A stretch of DNA of 64,000 nucleotides. Source: an uncultured Collinsella sp. GTDB taxonomy: Bacteria; Actinomycetota; Coriobacteriia; Coriobacteriales; Coriobacteriaceae. Shown here piece after piece: positions 15,265 to 24,384 of the stretch. The notes under the pieces are model-generated. The model was given only the letters and a program-made list of their open reading frames with translations, did no database searches and was not told the origin of the DNA. The position numbers were made by a program, and so were the translations under genes. Numbering within the stretch: position 1 is the first letter of the stretch; every line of letters begins with the position of its first letter. The stretch is from contig CALEBN010000006.1 in the NCBI GenBank assembly GCA_937943045.1, positions 1 to 64,000 on the forward strand, written 5' to 3'.

Positions 15265-16014
15265 ATGCAATCTGTTAAAAAAGCCGCATCCATCGCGTTG
15301 AGCGTCGTCATGTGGATCATCATCCTGGTGGCGGCTCTGTATGCGTTTACCACGCTCGCCACGCGCGAGGACGGCAGCGTCTCTGACATCGCCGGCTTCA
15401 CCCCGCTCGCCGTGCAGTCCGACTCCATGGCGCCCACGTTTAACAAGGGCGACCTCATCATCATCCAAAAGTGCGACACCTCCAAGCTCGAGGTGGGCGA
15501 CATCGTGACGTTCCACACCATCATCGACAACGAGTACGCGCTCAACACGCACCGTATCGCCGCGATCGACGAGGTCAACGGCATGCGCAGCTTTACCACC
15601 AAGGGCGACAACAACGACGTGGCCGATACGCACATCATCAGCGACGGCGATATCGTGGGCAGGTACGTGTTTGCACTGCCGCAGATGGGCAAGGTCATGG
15701 ACTTCCTGTCCAGCTCCATGGGCTTCCTCATCGTGATTGTCCTGCCCATGCTGCTGTTCTTTATCTACCAGGTGTATCACCTCATCGTGGTGGGCATGAA
15801 CCTCAAGCGCGCTATGGCCGAGGAGGACCGCCTGGCCGCCGCGGCCGCCATCGTGGACGCCGAGGGCAAGGGCGCTGCTGCTACCGTCACGGCCGATAAC
15901 GCCGCCGAGCAGCTTGCCCAGGCCGAGGCCAAGCTCGAGGAAGCCCGTCGTCTGAAGGCCGAGGCCGAGGCGGCGATGAACGCGACCAAGCAGGAGGATA
16001 CCGACGGTGAGTGA
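15265..16014 (+). CDS. sipW: SipW/ER-type signal peptidase I (Ser/His)
   Basis: This 249-residue protein is a type I signal peptidase of the archaeal/ER/SipW class. The nucleophile is in SDSMAP (Ser54) and the base is His96 in NTHRI, where ordinary bacterial enzymes have Lys; KGDNNDVAD follows. Membrane helices lie at about 8-30 and near 150-180, and the C-terminus is a charged, Ala/Glu-rich tail of about 60 residues that reads as coiled coil. It should cleave the (T/A)(Y/F)AW(F/Y) signals of the six secreted proteins. TAAGGGA before the ATG sets the start. It overlaps the ATPase gene by eight bases. Confidence 0.9.
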   Translation: MQSVKKAASIALSVVMWIIILVAALYAFTTLATREDGSVSDIAGFTPLAVQSDSMAPTFNKGDLIIIQKCDTSKLEVGDIVTFHTIIDNEYALNTHRIAAIDEVNGMRSFTTKGDNNDVADTHIISDGDIVGRYVFALPQMGKVMDFLSSSMGFLIVIVLPMLLFFIYQVYHLIVVGMNLKRAMAEEDRLAAAAAIVDAEGKGAAATVTADNAAEQLAQAEAKLEEARRLKAEAEAAMNATKQEDTDGE

Positions 16015-17704
16015 GTTTCTGGGATTTGCCTGGGAGCTGCTGGCAAAGGTCGTCTATAACGTCGTTGCCGTCGCGAGCTCTATCCTTAACCTGCTGGTGT
16101 TTGGCTGGGTTGAGTACTTCAACATCTTTATGACCTACTTCACCACGTTTGACCTGGTGGGCAAGATCGGCGCGGTTATTCTGTTTGCCATGCTCATCGC
16201 GGTTCCCGTGCTGATCGTGGCCATTCTGGTCCACCGCTACCGCATCAACCGCCGCCTGCATCGCGATGACACGTCCAACAAGGCACTCTATCGCGAGATC
16301 GGCCGCCTCAACAAGCAGGTGCTCGACCTCATGGACGAGAAGAACAAGCTGCTGGCGCTCAAGGTCAATGCCATGGGCGGCACCAAGCAGATTCCGTACG
16401 TGGGCGCCTCTGCCCTGGCCGACGATCACCTGCCCACGGTGGGCAACGTGGTGGGCGCCGCTGTGGGCGCCGGTGCGCCTGCGGGCGAGGGCGCCACGGC
16501 TGCCGTGGTGTCGGGCAACGCGTCGCTCGCGCTCGATGGCGATGGCGTCAAGGACGCCGCGGCCGCTATGGCCAAGGCCACCGTCGAGGCCAAGACCCTT
16601 GCCGAGGAAAAAGAGATCGCCCAGGCCAACCGCTTCCCCAAGCTGTCCCTTGTGGACCTCAAGTACCGCGACTGGGAATCGCCGGTCTACGACGATGCCA
16701 TTTCGCTCGAGGACTTTGTCGACAGCTTCCGCGCGTTTGCGTGCAGCCAGATGAAGCTCTACTACACGCCCGAGATCATCCGCCGCTTTGTGGCCGGCAT
16801 GGCCGCCTCCAAGCTGCTGATCCTGGAGGGCATCTCGGGTACCGGTAAGACCTCGCTGCCTTACAGCTTTAGCCGCTATTTGGACAACCCCGCGACCATC
16901 GTGTCGGTGCAGCCGAGCTTTCGCGACCGCACCGAGGTGCTCGGCTACTTCAACGAGTTTTCCAAGCGCTTTAACGAGACCGAGTTCCTCCGCGCCGTGT
17001 ACGAGGCCGGCCTTCGCCAGGACCCGTCCATGATCGTGCTCGACGAGATGAACCTCGCCCGCGTGGAGTACTACTTTGCCGAGATCCTGTCGGTGCTCGA
17101 GATGCCCAGCCACGACGAGTGGGTGCTCGATCTGGTGCCCACCCAGTGGGCGGCAGACCCCAAGGGCCTGCACGACGGCAAGCTCACCATTCCCGACAGC
17201 CTGTGGTTTATCGGCACGGCCAACAACGACGACTCCACCTTTACCATTACGGACAAGGTGTACGACCGCGCGATCCCCATCGAGCTCAACGAGCGCGCCG
17301 ATGCGTTTGAGTGCGAGCCGCACGAGCGCGTGCACGTGACGGCCGAGCATCTGCAGTATCTGTTCCAGAAGGCCAAGGTCGAGTACGTGATCGATGACGA
17401 GCTGCTCGAGAAGATGCACAAGCTTGACCAGTACCTGCAAACCCGCTTTAAGCTGGCCTTTGGCAACCGTATCATCAAGCAGATGTACGACTTTATCCCC
17501 GTGTACGTGGCGTGCGGCGGCACCGAGCTGGGCGGCATGGACTACATCATCGCCCGCAAGGTGCTCAAGAAGTTTGAGTCCATGAACGTGAGCTTTGTGC
17601 GCGACGAGATGAAGGGCCTGATCGAGTACATCGAGAAGACCTTTGGCGAGGGCGGCCTGCCCGATTCCGTCATGTATCTGCAGCGGATCCAGAACTTCTA
17701 CTAA
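16007..17704 (+). CDS. Membrane-anchored McrB-like AAA+ ATPase
   Basis: This 565-residue protein starts with two membrane segments (about 8-32 and 52-78), then a coiled-coil/Ala-rich linker (100-210), then a McrB/MoxR-like AAA+ domain. Walker A is GISGTGKTS (about 276-284), Walker B is MIVLDEMNLARVEYYF (about 342), sensor 1 is FIGTANNDDST (near 400), and DRA follows as a likely arginine-finger position. The ANNDDS block stands where McrB GTPases have MNTADRS, so NTP preference is uncertain. Real McrB has no membrane anchor. The GTG start at 16007 is preceded by AGGAGG and lies inside the end of the signal peptidase gene. It probably works with the DUF2357-like protein encoded next, on or near the secreted proteins. 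Confidence 0.8.
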   Translation: MSEFLGFAWELLAKVVYNVVAVASSILNLLVFGWVEYFNIFMTYFTTFDLVGKIGAVILFAMLIAVPVLIVAILVHRYRINRRLHRDDTSNKALYREIGRLNKQVLDLMDEKNKLLALKVNAMGGTKQIPYVGASALADDHLPTVGNVVGAAVGAGAPAGEGATAAVVSGNASLALDGDGVKDAAAAMAKATVEAKTLAEEKEIAQANRFPKLSLVDLKYRDWESPVYDDAISLEDFVDSFRAFACSQMKLYYTPEIIRRFVAGMAASKLLILEGISGTGKTSLPYSFSRYLDNPATIVSVQPSFRDRTEVLGYFNEFSKRFNETEFLRAVYEAGLRQDPSMIVLDEMNLARVEYYFAEILSVLEMPSHDEWVLDLVPTQWAADPKGLHDGKLTIPDSLWFIGTANNDDSTFTITDKVYDRAIPIELNERADAFECEPHERVHVTAEHLQYLFQKAKVEYVIDDELLEKMHKLDQYLQTRFKLAFGNRIIKQMYDFIPVYVACGGTELGGMDYIIARKVLKKFESMNVSFVRDEMKGLIEYIEKTFGEGGLPDSVMYLQRIQNFY

Positions 17705-17785
17705 TGCCGTAAGCGCGGGGCGCGGGACAAAGCCGAGTGATTTTGCCCCGCCCCTTCCCGATCGATCCAACCTATGGAGTAACCC

Positions 17786-20032
17786 ATGTCCGAGACCATT
17801 CAGGACCTCTATACCAGCTTCTCCGAGCAGATGGAGCCCATCCAGGAGGACAGCCGCTACTTCCGCTATCTGTTTGAGATGGCGCAGGCCTCGGGCACCA
17901 CGATCGAGCAGCAGCGCGAGGAGCTCGTCAAGGTGGTGGACGAGGAGTGGATCAGCATGATCGAGGACTCGCTCGACGCCATCAACACCATCATCGAAAA
18001 TCCGCGCCGCTTTATCACCACCGAGGAAGAGGTGGTGCCGGTCTCGCTCGCCAAAAAGATCAGCGCCGATAGCGTTCGCCATCTGAGCCAGAACACGCAG
18101 TTCCTAGCGCCGAGCGACGATGGTGACGTCCACCCCACGCGCATCCTCAACGTCAGTACCGTCGAGACGTACGACCTGTACGAGAACCGCTTTATCTACC
18201 ACCTGATTCAGCGCCTGCTGACGTTTGTGGACAAGCGTACCGACGTGATCTTTTGGTCGACGGGCAACGAGATCCGCAACCGATTTAAGATGCACAGCAA
18301 GATCGACGATGCGTACGAGGAGATCGAGTACAACGTCGAGATGACGGTCAAGAACCGTCAGAGCTTTGCCGAGAACGACGCCGACAACATGGACGTCTTT
18401 ATGCGCATCGACCGCGTGCGCCGCCTGGTCATGGCACTGCGCGGCGCGTCGTTCTGCCAGATCATGAACGGCTGCAGCGCGGTCCGCAGCCCCATCCAGC
18501 GCACCAACCTCATCATGAAGGACCCCAACTACCGCAAGTGCTACCAGCTGTGGCAGTTTATGGAGCGTTACGACAAGGTGGGCTACAACATCGACGTGCA
18601 GCAGCAGGCGCTGGCGTTCGATGACGAGTACATGGTGCAGATGTACACCAACCTCATCAACAACTACACCGTCTTTAAGAGCCTGACCGACGACGAGCGC
18701 AACCTGCAGGAGCTCGAGAGCGTGCATCCCGAGCCGGTGGCGCCCAAGTTTATTAAGGAGATTAAGGAGGTGCAGGTCGATAGCCCCGACCTGCCCGATG
18801 TCGAGATTCGTCGCGTGTTTGTGGAGGAGGTCACGCAGGCCCAGCTCGATGCCGAGCAGGCGCTGGCCGAGGCTCGCGAGCAGATTGAGGAGCTGCAGGG
18901 GCAGCTGAAGTCCTGGAAGGTGCAGGCGCACGCGCTGACCGATGAGCGCGATGACTTGGCAGACGAGCTGGACGAGGCAAAGGCGCGCGAGCTGGCGCTG
19001 ACACAGCGTGCTCAGATGGCCGAGGCCGATGCCGAGGAGCTGCGTGACTCGCTGGAGGATGTCGAGGCGGGCAAGAAGGCTGCCGAGGATGCTGCGGCAG
19101 AGGCACGCTCGACCGCGGCGGCGCAGCTTGAGCAGGTGCGTGCCGAGGCCGATGCCGAGGTCGCGGCCGCTCGCGCCGATGCCGACGCCAAGATTGCGGC
19201 CGCCGAGCAGGCGGCCGCCGAGCAGGTCGCGCAGGTCAAGAGCGAGTCCGCCGCGGCTCTGGCTGCCAAGGCGGCGGCCGATGCCGCCGAGCTGCAGGCC
19301 ACCAAGGACGCTGCTGCGGCCGAGCTTGCCGGTGTGCGTGAGGCTTCTGCCAAGGAGGTGGCCGAGCTGCATGCCAAGCTGGACGCCTCCCAGCTGCAGA
19401 TCGAGGAAGTGCAGCTGACGGCAGAGCGCGATGCCCGTGCCGCGGCTGAGGCGGCCGATGCCGCCGTGGCCGAGGTGGGGCAGAAGCTTGCCGACACCGT
19501 TGCCGCGGCCGAGGAGAAGGTTTCCGCTGCTCAGCAGGCAGCCGATGCCGCAATTGATGCCGCCCGTGCGGCCGCCGATTCTGCCGTCGAGCAAGCTGCG
19601 GTGGACGCCAGCGAGAAGGTCGCCGCAGCCGCTACCGAGCGCGATGCCGCCACGCGTGCCGCCGAGGAGGCCCGTGCCGACGCCGACGCGCGTATCGCCG
19701 CGGCCGAGCTCGAGGCGGGGGAGCGCATTGAGCAGGAACTCGCCGCCGCCACGGCCACGCACGAGCACGAGCTCGAGGCCGTCCGCGCGGAGATGCAGCA
19801 GCGCTTGGCCTCGTTGGCGCACGAGCTGGAGCAGGCCGAGCGCGATCGCGCCCGTGCCGAGCGCCGTGCCGAGGGCAACAGCCTGTCGCGCTATCTGCTG
19901 GCCCGCCTGCGCGGCGAGGCTGGCGAGGGTGTGGCCGCCGCGCCTGACGAGGATAGCGCTTCTGCGGCGGATGCCGCCGAGGCCGAGGTCGCTGCCGGCC
20001 CCGAGACTTCCTCAAAGGACGACGACAAGTGA
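17786..20032 (+). CDS. DUF2357-like protein with a long Ala/Glu coiled coil
   Basis: This 748-residue protein has a folded N-terminal part (1-345) that resembles the DUF2357/McrC-partner family: NPRRFI near 72, then STVETYDLYENRFIYHLIQR near 123-142, the typical ENRF signature. Residues about 350-715 are an almost unbroken Ala/Glu/Asp-rich coiled coil, long enough to span tens of nanometres. The C-terminal 30 residues are acidic. No PD-(D/E)XK nuclease motif is visible, unlike DUF2357 proteins of restriction systems. With the McrB-like ATPase before it, it looks like a restriction-type NTPase pair turned to another job. A GC-rich hairpin fills the 81-base gap between the two genes. It overlaps the next gene by one to four bases. 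Confidence 0.72.
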   Translation: MSETIQDLYTSFSEQMEPIQEDSRYFRYLFEMAQASGTTIEQQREELVKVVDEEWISMIEDSLDAINTIIENPRRFITTEEEVVPVSLAKKISADSVRHLSQNTQFLAPSDDGDVHPTRILNVSTVETYDLYENRFIYHLIQRLLTFVDKRTDVIFWSTGNEIRNRFKMHSKIDDAYEEIEYNVEMTVKNRQSFAENDADNMDVFMRIDRVRRLVMALRGASFCQIMNGCSAVRSPIQRTNLIMKDPNYRKCYQLWQFMERYDKVGYNIDVQQQALAFDDEYMVQMYTNLINNYTVFKSLTDDERNLQELESVHPEPVAPKFIKEIKEVQVDSPDLPDVEIRRVFVEEVTQAQLDAEQALAEAREQIEELQGQLKSWKVQAHALTDERDDLADELDEAKARELALTQRAQMAEADAEELRDSLEDVEAGKKAAEDAAAEARSTAAAQLEQVRAEADAEVAAARADADAKIAAAEQAAAEQVAQVKSESAAALAAKAAADAAELQATKDAAAAELAGVREASAKEVAELHAKLDASQLQIEEVQLTAERDARAAAEAADAAVAEVGQKLADTVAAAEEKVSAAQQAADAAIDAARAAADSAVEQAAVDASEKVAAAATERDAATRAAEEARADADARIAAAELEAGERIEQELAAATATHEHELEAVRAEMQQRLASLAHELEQAERDRARAERRAEGNSLSRYLLARLRGEAGEGVAAAPDEDSASAADAAEAEVAAGPETSSKDDDK

Positions 20033-20736
20033 TGAAGCACGTGCTCCGCGTGATCAATGTGCTGGCGACCGTGGTGATCCTGGTCGCCTTTGTGGTGTTG
20101 CTGCGCACGGTGTTCACGCCCGCCGGCGAGATTCCCACCATCATGGGCTACGGCTTTATGCGTACGCTGACCGGCTCGATGGAGCCGGTGATTCCCGTGC
20201 ATTCGTTTGTTGTCGTCGATACCGACAACAGCCAGGTTTACCAGGTGGGCGATATCATCACCTTCCATTCGTCCGATGACGCGCTGGAGGGTTCGCTCAA
20301 CACGCACCGCATCGTATCCGTGGAGGCCGCGTCCGACGGCTCGCCGGTCTACCACACCAAGGGCGACGCCAATCCGGTCGAGGACGCCGCGCCCGTGCCC
20401 GCCGCCGATGTGGTGGGCCGCGTGGTCTTTGTCTCGGCAGGCCTGGGCGTGGTGGTGTCGTTGCTTACCAATCCGCTGCTGTTCTTTCCGCTTATCGTGG
20501 TGCCGCTGATCGTACTGCTGGTGCTCGAAATTCGCCATATGGTTAAGGCCACGCAAGATGTGGCGCGTGCCGAGGACGAGGCCGCCCTGCGTGCCGCCGT
20601 GGAGCAGATTCGCGAAAAGCGCCGTCGCGAGCAGGAGGAGCAGGACAGCGACAAGGAGCAGAGCGACGGCGACCATACCGATGAAAGCGCGGAAGCGGAC
20701 CCCGGAGCCCTAGACGATTCCAACCACTCGGCATAG
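20032..20736 (+). CDS. Second SipW/ER-type signal peptidase I (Ser/His)
   Basis: This 234-residue protein is a second Ser/His signal peptidase. The nucleophile is Ser49 in TGSMEP and the base His92 in NTHRI, followed by KGDANPVED. One membrane helix lies at about 8-30 and another near 140-170, and the C-terminus is a basic then acidic tail of about 65 residues. The ATG overlaps the coiled-coil gene's stop (TGATG); a GTG one codon earlier at 20029 is also possible. Two such enzymes in one operon suggest that they differ in substrate choice or work at different steps. The first differs mainly in the loop between Ser and His and in its tail. Confidence 0.9.
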   Translation: MKHVLRVINVLATVVILVAFVVLLRTVFTPAGEIPTIMGYGFMRTLTGSMEPVIPVHSFVVVDTDNSQVYQVGDIITFHSSDDALEGSLNTHRIVSVEAASDGSPVYHTKGDANPVEDAAPVPAADVVGRVVFVSAGLGVVVSLLTNPLLFFPLIVVPLIVLLVLEIRHMVKATQDVARAEDEAALRAAVEQIREKRRREQEEQDSDKEQSDGDHTDESAEADPGALDDSNHSA

Positions 20737-20861
20737 CCCTTTGGTGCCTTTCGTCCCTGCAATTTGGACGCTCGTAGATGTTCCGAACCATCCACTTATC
20801 CATACCGATATTCGTGCTACAGTTTGAGCGCTTTGTTGCCAATTGATTTCGGGGGAGTGGA

Positions 20862-21884
20862 ATGGAACAGGAGCGCTCAGCTCAGCGTGCACGCGAAAAG
20901 GCTTCGGTGCCGATGACGGCGGCGTCCGATTTTGTCGTGCCCGAGGGAACTGACGAGCTCAGCCGCAACACCCGCCGTGCATGGCGCGAGCGCCTCAACG
21001 ATGCGTCGTCGCGCAAGATGATTACGGGCGTTCTGGCCACGCTGGCGGGCGGTTCGTTTTGGGGTTTTTCGGGCACCAGCGCGAGCTTCCTGTTCGATAC
21101 TTATCACGTTGATACCCTGTGGCTTATGAGTGTGCGCCAGATTCTCGCCGGCCTGCTCTTTATGGCCGTGGTGGTCACGCGCGATCGCGAGCGTCTGGTT
21201 AGGCTCTGGACCACGCCCGCCGACCGTAGGCAACTGCTGCTTTTTACCGCTTTTGGCCTGCTGTTCAACCAGTTCTGCTATCTTTCGGCCGTGCGTCTGA
21301 CCAATGCCGGAACCGCGACGGTGCTCCAGTGCCTGCAGCTGGTCATCATCATGGGTTACGCCTGCGTGGTCGATCGCCGCATGCCGCGCGCTCGCGAGAC
21401 GATCGGCATTGGTCTGGCCCTCGGTGGCACCTTTTTAATCGCTACCGGCGGCGATCCGACCAGTTTGAGCATATCGCCGCTTGGTCTGGTCGCAGGCCTT
21501 ATGTGTGCGGTTAGCGCAGCCTGTATGGCGGTGATTCCCGCCAAGATTCTGCCCGAATACGGCAGCCCCATCGTTACAGGCTCTGCCATGCTCACAGCGG
21601 GCGTGGTCTCGTGCGTCTTCGTGCAGCCGTGGGCTCATATGCCGGCGCTCGATGCTGCCGGTATCGAGGCGCTCGCGGTGTTTGTGGTCATTGGCTCGTT
21701 TTTTGCCTACATGCTGTATATGCAGGGCGTTAAGGACATCGGCTCGGTGCGTGCGAGCCTCATCGGAACCGTGGAGCCGGTCTCGGCGACCATCACCAGC
21801 GCCGTTATGCTGGGCACGGTATTTTTGCCGACCGACTTGATTGGCTTTGCCATGATTATCGTGATGATGTTCCTGACGGTATAG
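20862..21884 (+). CDS. EamA/DMT-family transporter
   Basis: This 340-residue inner-membrane protein has two EamA repeats, about ten membrane helices in total, after a soluble N-terminus of about 55 residues. Typical features are SFWGFSGTSASFLF in the first helix, RQILAG, and the second-half signature SLIGTVEPVSATITS near 300. Members export or import small metabolites such as amino acids, but the substrate cannot be read from sequence. GGGGGAG before the ATG supports the start. It has its own promoter region and stands alone, so it need not belong to the fibre operon upstream. Confidence 0.88.
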   Translation: MEQERSAQRAREKASVPMTAASDFVVPEGTDELSRNTRRAWRERLNDASSRKMITGVLATLAGGSFWGFSGTSASFLFDTYHVDTLWLMSVRQILAGLLFMAVVVTRDRERLVRLWTTPADRRQLLLFTAFGLLFNQFCYLSAVRLTNAGTATVLQCLQLVIIMGYACVVDRRMPRARETIGIGLALGGTFLIATGGDPTSLSISPLGLVAGLMCAVSAACMAVIPAKILPEYGSPIVTGSAMLTAGVVSCVFVQPWAHMPALDAAGIEALAVFVVIGSFFAYMLYMQGVKDIGSVRASLIGTVEPVSATITSAVMLGTVFLPTDLIGFAMIIVMMFLTV

Positions 21885-22023
21885 CTTACGCCGCTGCCTA
21901 GACGGACACGGTGTTGCACCACAATTCCGCGAATTGGTGCCTGCATCTGGAGTTTAACTGACGATGCCAAATATGTCATAAACTAATAGCGTTATTGACT
22001 TTTAGTATTGCGAGGACTCCTCT

Positions 22024-24381
22024 ATGGCTGGTAACCACTTTAAGAACGGCGACGGCGAGCGCCCTGCAGTTCCGCCGTGTTCAAATGGGACTGGAAACGC
22101 TGACGTACCGAGTGGATCCAGCCAAAACGGTGCTGGCAACCGTACGTCTCCGGGCGAAACGGCGATGTTTGCCGCTCTGTACGAACAGTCTCAAAAGGCA
22201 AAACAGGCTGGTCGCGTAGGCAGGCAGGCATTTCCGGGCGGGGCGGGCTCTGCGGCTTCGTCGGCCGGGGTCCGTCCGGCGCCAACGGGCGGTGCAAATG
22301 TCGCCGGCTCCACTGGCCCCGCTAACAACGCTCATCGCGCCCACAACGCCGGCCCCGTCAACTCTGCCAATCCCGCCAATAGTGCTTCTTCTGCTGGAGA
22401 CGCAGGGCTTACGGGTAACCTAGGCACTATCTATACGGGCGCTTCCGAAACCGGCACGTTTGCCCGTCTCAATGACGACGGTGCCGAGTTTAAGGGCTCG
22501 GGCTCTAAAGAAGATTATTACGATTTTGGCTTGAACTACGGCGGTGATTCCTCGACGAGCCCGACCTCGAACGGCCTGGTTCGCCATCGCCATCGCAAGG
22601 GCGAGCGCAAGAAGCGCCGCGTTGCAGCCGTTGTTGCTGTCATCGTCGCGGTGGTTCTTGTCGCTTTTGGCGTGAGTGGCTTCATGCTGTTTAACTCGGC
22701 AAAAACCGTGAAGAGCCAGGCAAAGGAAACAGTCGAGATCGTCGGCGGCCTTAAGGACAAGGTCACGTCGGGCGATTTTTCGACCCTGCCCGACGATGCG
22801 AAAAAAATTGACGAGCTCTGCAGCAGCATGAAGAAGGAGACCTCGAGTCCGGTGTGGACGATGGCTTCGTTCATTCCGGTGTACGGCGGCGATATTAACG
22901 CCGCCCGCACCATGGTCGACGCTCTGTCCGATGTTTCGAGCGGCGCGCTGGTCCCCATGGCCGATAATCTCGCTCAGGCAACGCCCGGTAAGCTGTTCCA
23001 GGACGGGACAATCAACGTGTCCGCGCTGCAGGCGGTCGCCGATTCGCTCTCCGATAGCTCGAAGGCGTTCAAGAGCGCCAACAAAAAGGTGCAGGGTATT
23101 GGCGATACGCATATCGCCCAGGTAACCGAGCTGGTCGATAAGGCAAAGGACGGCTTTGCCACCCTGGACGGTGTAGTCGACGCGGCAGAGAAGATTGCCC
23201 CCGTTCTGCCCCAGATGCTCGGCGCCAACGGCCAGACGCGCCATTATCTTGTGCTCGCGATGAGCAATGTCGAGATCCGCGCCTGCGGCGGTTTCCCGGG
23301 TTCGCGCGGCGTGATGTCAGTGACTGACGGTAAGCTCGAACTGGGCGATTTTGTCAAAGTCGACATGATGAAAGAGCCCTTGAGCCCGCTTCCCATCACC
23401 GATGAAGAGGCAAACTTGTTCACGACCGGATGGGGCCTGACCGGATTCAACACGCTCGGATACACGATGGGCGACGTTACGATGACACCCGATTATCCGC
23501 GTGCGGCTCAGCTTGCCAGCGATATGCAGAAGGCCATTGTTGGAGATGACATCGACGGCGTATTTGCAGTCGATCCGGTATTTTTGCAGTATATGCTCGG
23601 CATTGTGGGCGGCACGCAGCTTCCCGACGGTACCGTCGTCGATGGAAGCAACGCTGCAAAGGTGCTGCTGCACGATATTTATTGGAATTACCCGGTAGAG
23701 GAACAGGACGCCATTTTTGCGGCGGTTGCCGGATCGGCTTTTAACAAGATCGTGGATGAACTGGGCTCCAGCGATATTACTAAGATCGCCGCCGCCATCG
23801 AAAAGGGTGCTTCCGAGGGTCGCATCCTGATGTATTCGAGAAACGATGACGAGGAAAAGGCCGCGAAGGCCCTTGGCATTTCCGGCGCTCTCCAAAATGA
23901 TGCGTCTGAGGCTCCGATTTTGGGCGTCTATGTGAATAACTACAGCTATTCAAAGATGGATTGGTTCCTTGATAAGCGAGTCACCATCGATTCTTCGGTT
24001 GAAAATGCCGATGGCTCGACGACGTATCGAGTAACCACTACGCTCAAGAACACGATGACCCCCCAGGAGAAGGCCGAGATGCCTGGTTATTTCCAGGGCC
24101 ATAACGGCATTAGCCAGGATATTGATGACGAGGTGCTGAGGCTCTATCTCTACGCTCCCGCGGGAGGCAGCATTTCGGACATTAAGACTTCGGGCTCCGG
24201 TTCTATCGAGATGAACGAAGCGACGCACGATGGCCTGAAGGTTGCATGGGGCGGCGTCCACATGCTTCTTGGACAAGACATAAAGGTCGAGTACACGGTT
24301 ACGACTTCGAAGGACTCTGGGCACAAAGCGCTTAAGGTTCGCACCACGCCAACCGCTCAAACGTTTGAACAGGATAAGTAA
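22024..24381 (+). CDS. DUF4012-domain membrane protein
   Basis: This 785-residue protein has a low-complexity N-terminus (1-190) rich in Gly, Ala, Asn and Ser, a basic patch (RHRHRKGERKKRR), a membrane helix at about 200-224, and a large extracellular part. That part contains the DUF4012 signature with TRHYLVLAMSNVEIRACGGFPGSRG (split here as TRHYLVLAMSN and EIRACGGFPGSRG) and later GVYVNNYSYSKMDW and LYLYAPAGG. DUF4012 proteins in actinobacteria and firmicutes are often close to envelope-polysaccharide genes, but their biochemical role is unknown. glmM starts three bases after its stop, which links it to cell-envelope precursor supply. Confidence 0.85.
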   Translation: MAGNHFKNGDGERPAVPPCSNGTGNADVPSGSSQNGAGNRTSPGETAMFAALYEQSQKAKQAGRVGRQAFPGGAGSAASSAGVRPAPTGGANVAGSTGPANNAHRAHNAGPVNSANPANSASSAGDAGLTGNLGTIYTGASETGTFARLNDDGAEFKGSGSKEDYYDFGLNYGGDSSTSPTSNGLVRHRHRKGERKKRRVAAVVAVIVAVVLVAFGVSGFMLFNSAKTVKSQAKETVEIVGGLKDKVTSGDFSTLPDDAKKIDELCSSMKKETSSPVWTMASFIPVYGGDINAARTMVDALSDVSSGALVPMADNLAQATPGKLFQDGTINVSALQAVADSLSDSSKAFKSANKKVQGIGDTHIAQVTELVDKAKDGFATLDGVVDAAEKIAPVLPQMLGANGQTRHYLVLAMSNVEIRACGGFPGSRGVMSVTDGKLELGDFVKVDMMKEPLSPLPITDEEANLFTTGWGLTGFNTLGYTMGDVTMTPDYPRAAQLASDMQKAIVGDDIDGVFAVDPVFLQYMLGIVGGTQLPDGTVVDGSNAAKVLLHDIYWNYPVEEQDAIFAAVAGSAFNKIVDELGSSDITKIAAAIEKGASEGRILMYSRNDDEEKAAKALGISGALQNDASEAPILGVYVNNYSYSKMDWFLDKRVTIDSSVENADGSTTYRVTTTLKNTMTPQEKAEMPGYFQGHNGISQDIDDEVLRLYLYAPAGGSISDIKTSGSGSIEMNEATHDGLKVAWGGVHMLLGQDIKVEYTVTTSKDSGHKALKVRTTPTAQTFEQDK

Positions 24382-24384
24382 GAT

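Noticed and set aside
15887..18082. 731-codon minus-strand frame across the signal peptidase and ATPase genes
   Set aside because: It spans two well-supported plus-strand genes and has low-complexity His/Leu/Val composition.
16007..20032. A standard McrBC restriction system
   Set aside because: No nuclease motif in the partner, membrane helices on the ATPase, and the setting among secreted proteins and signal peptidases argue against it.
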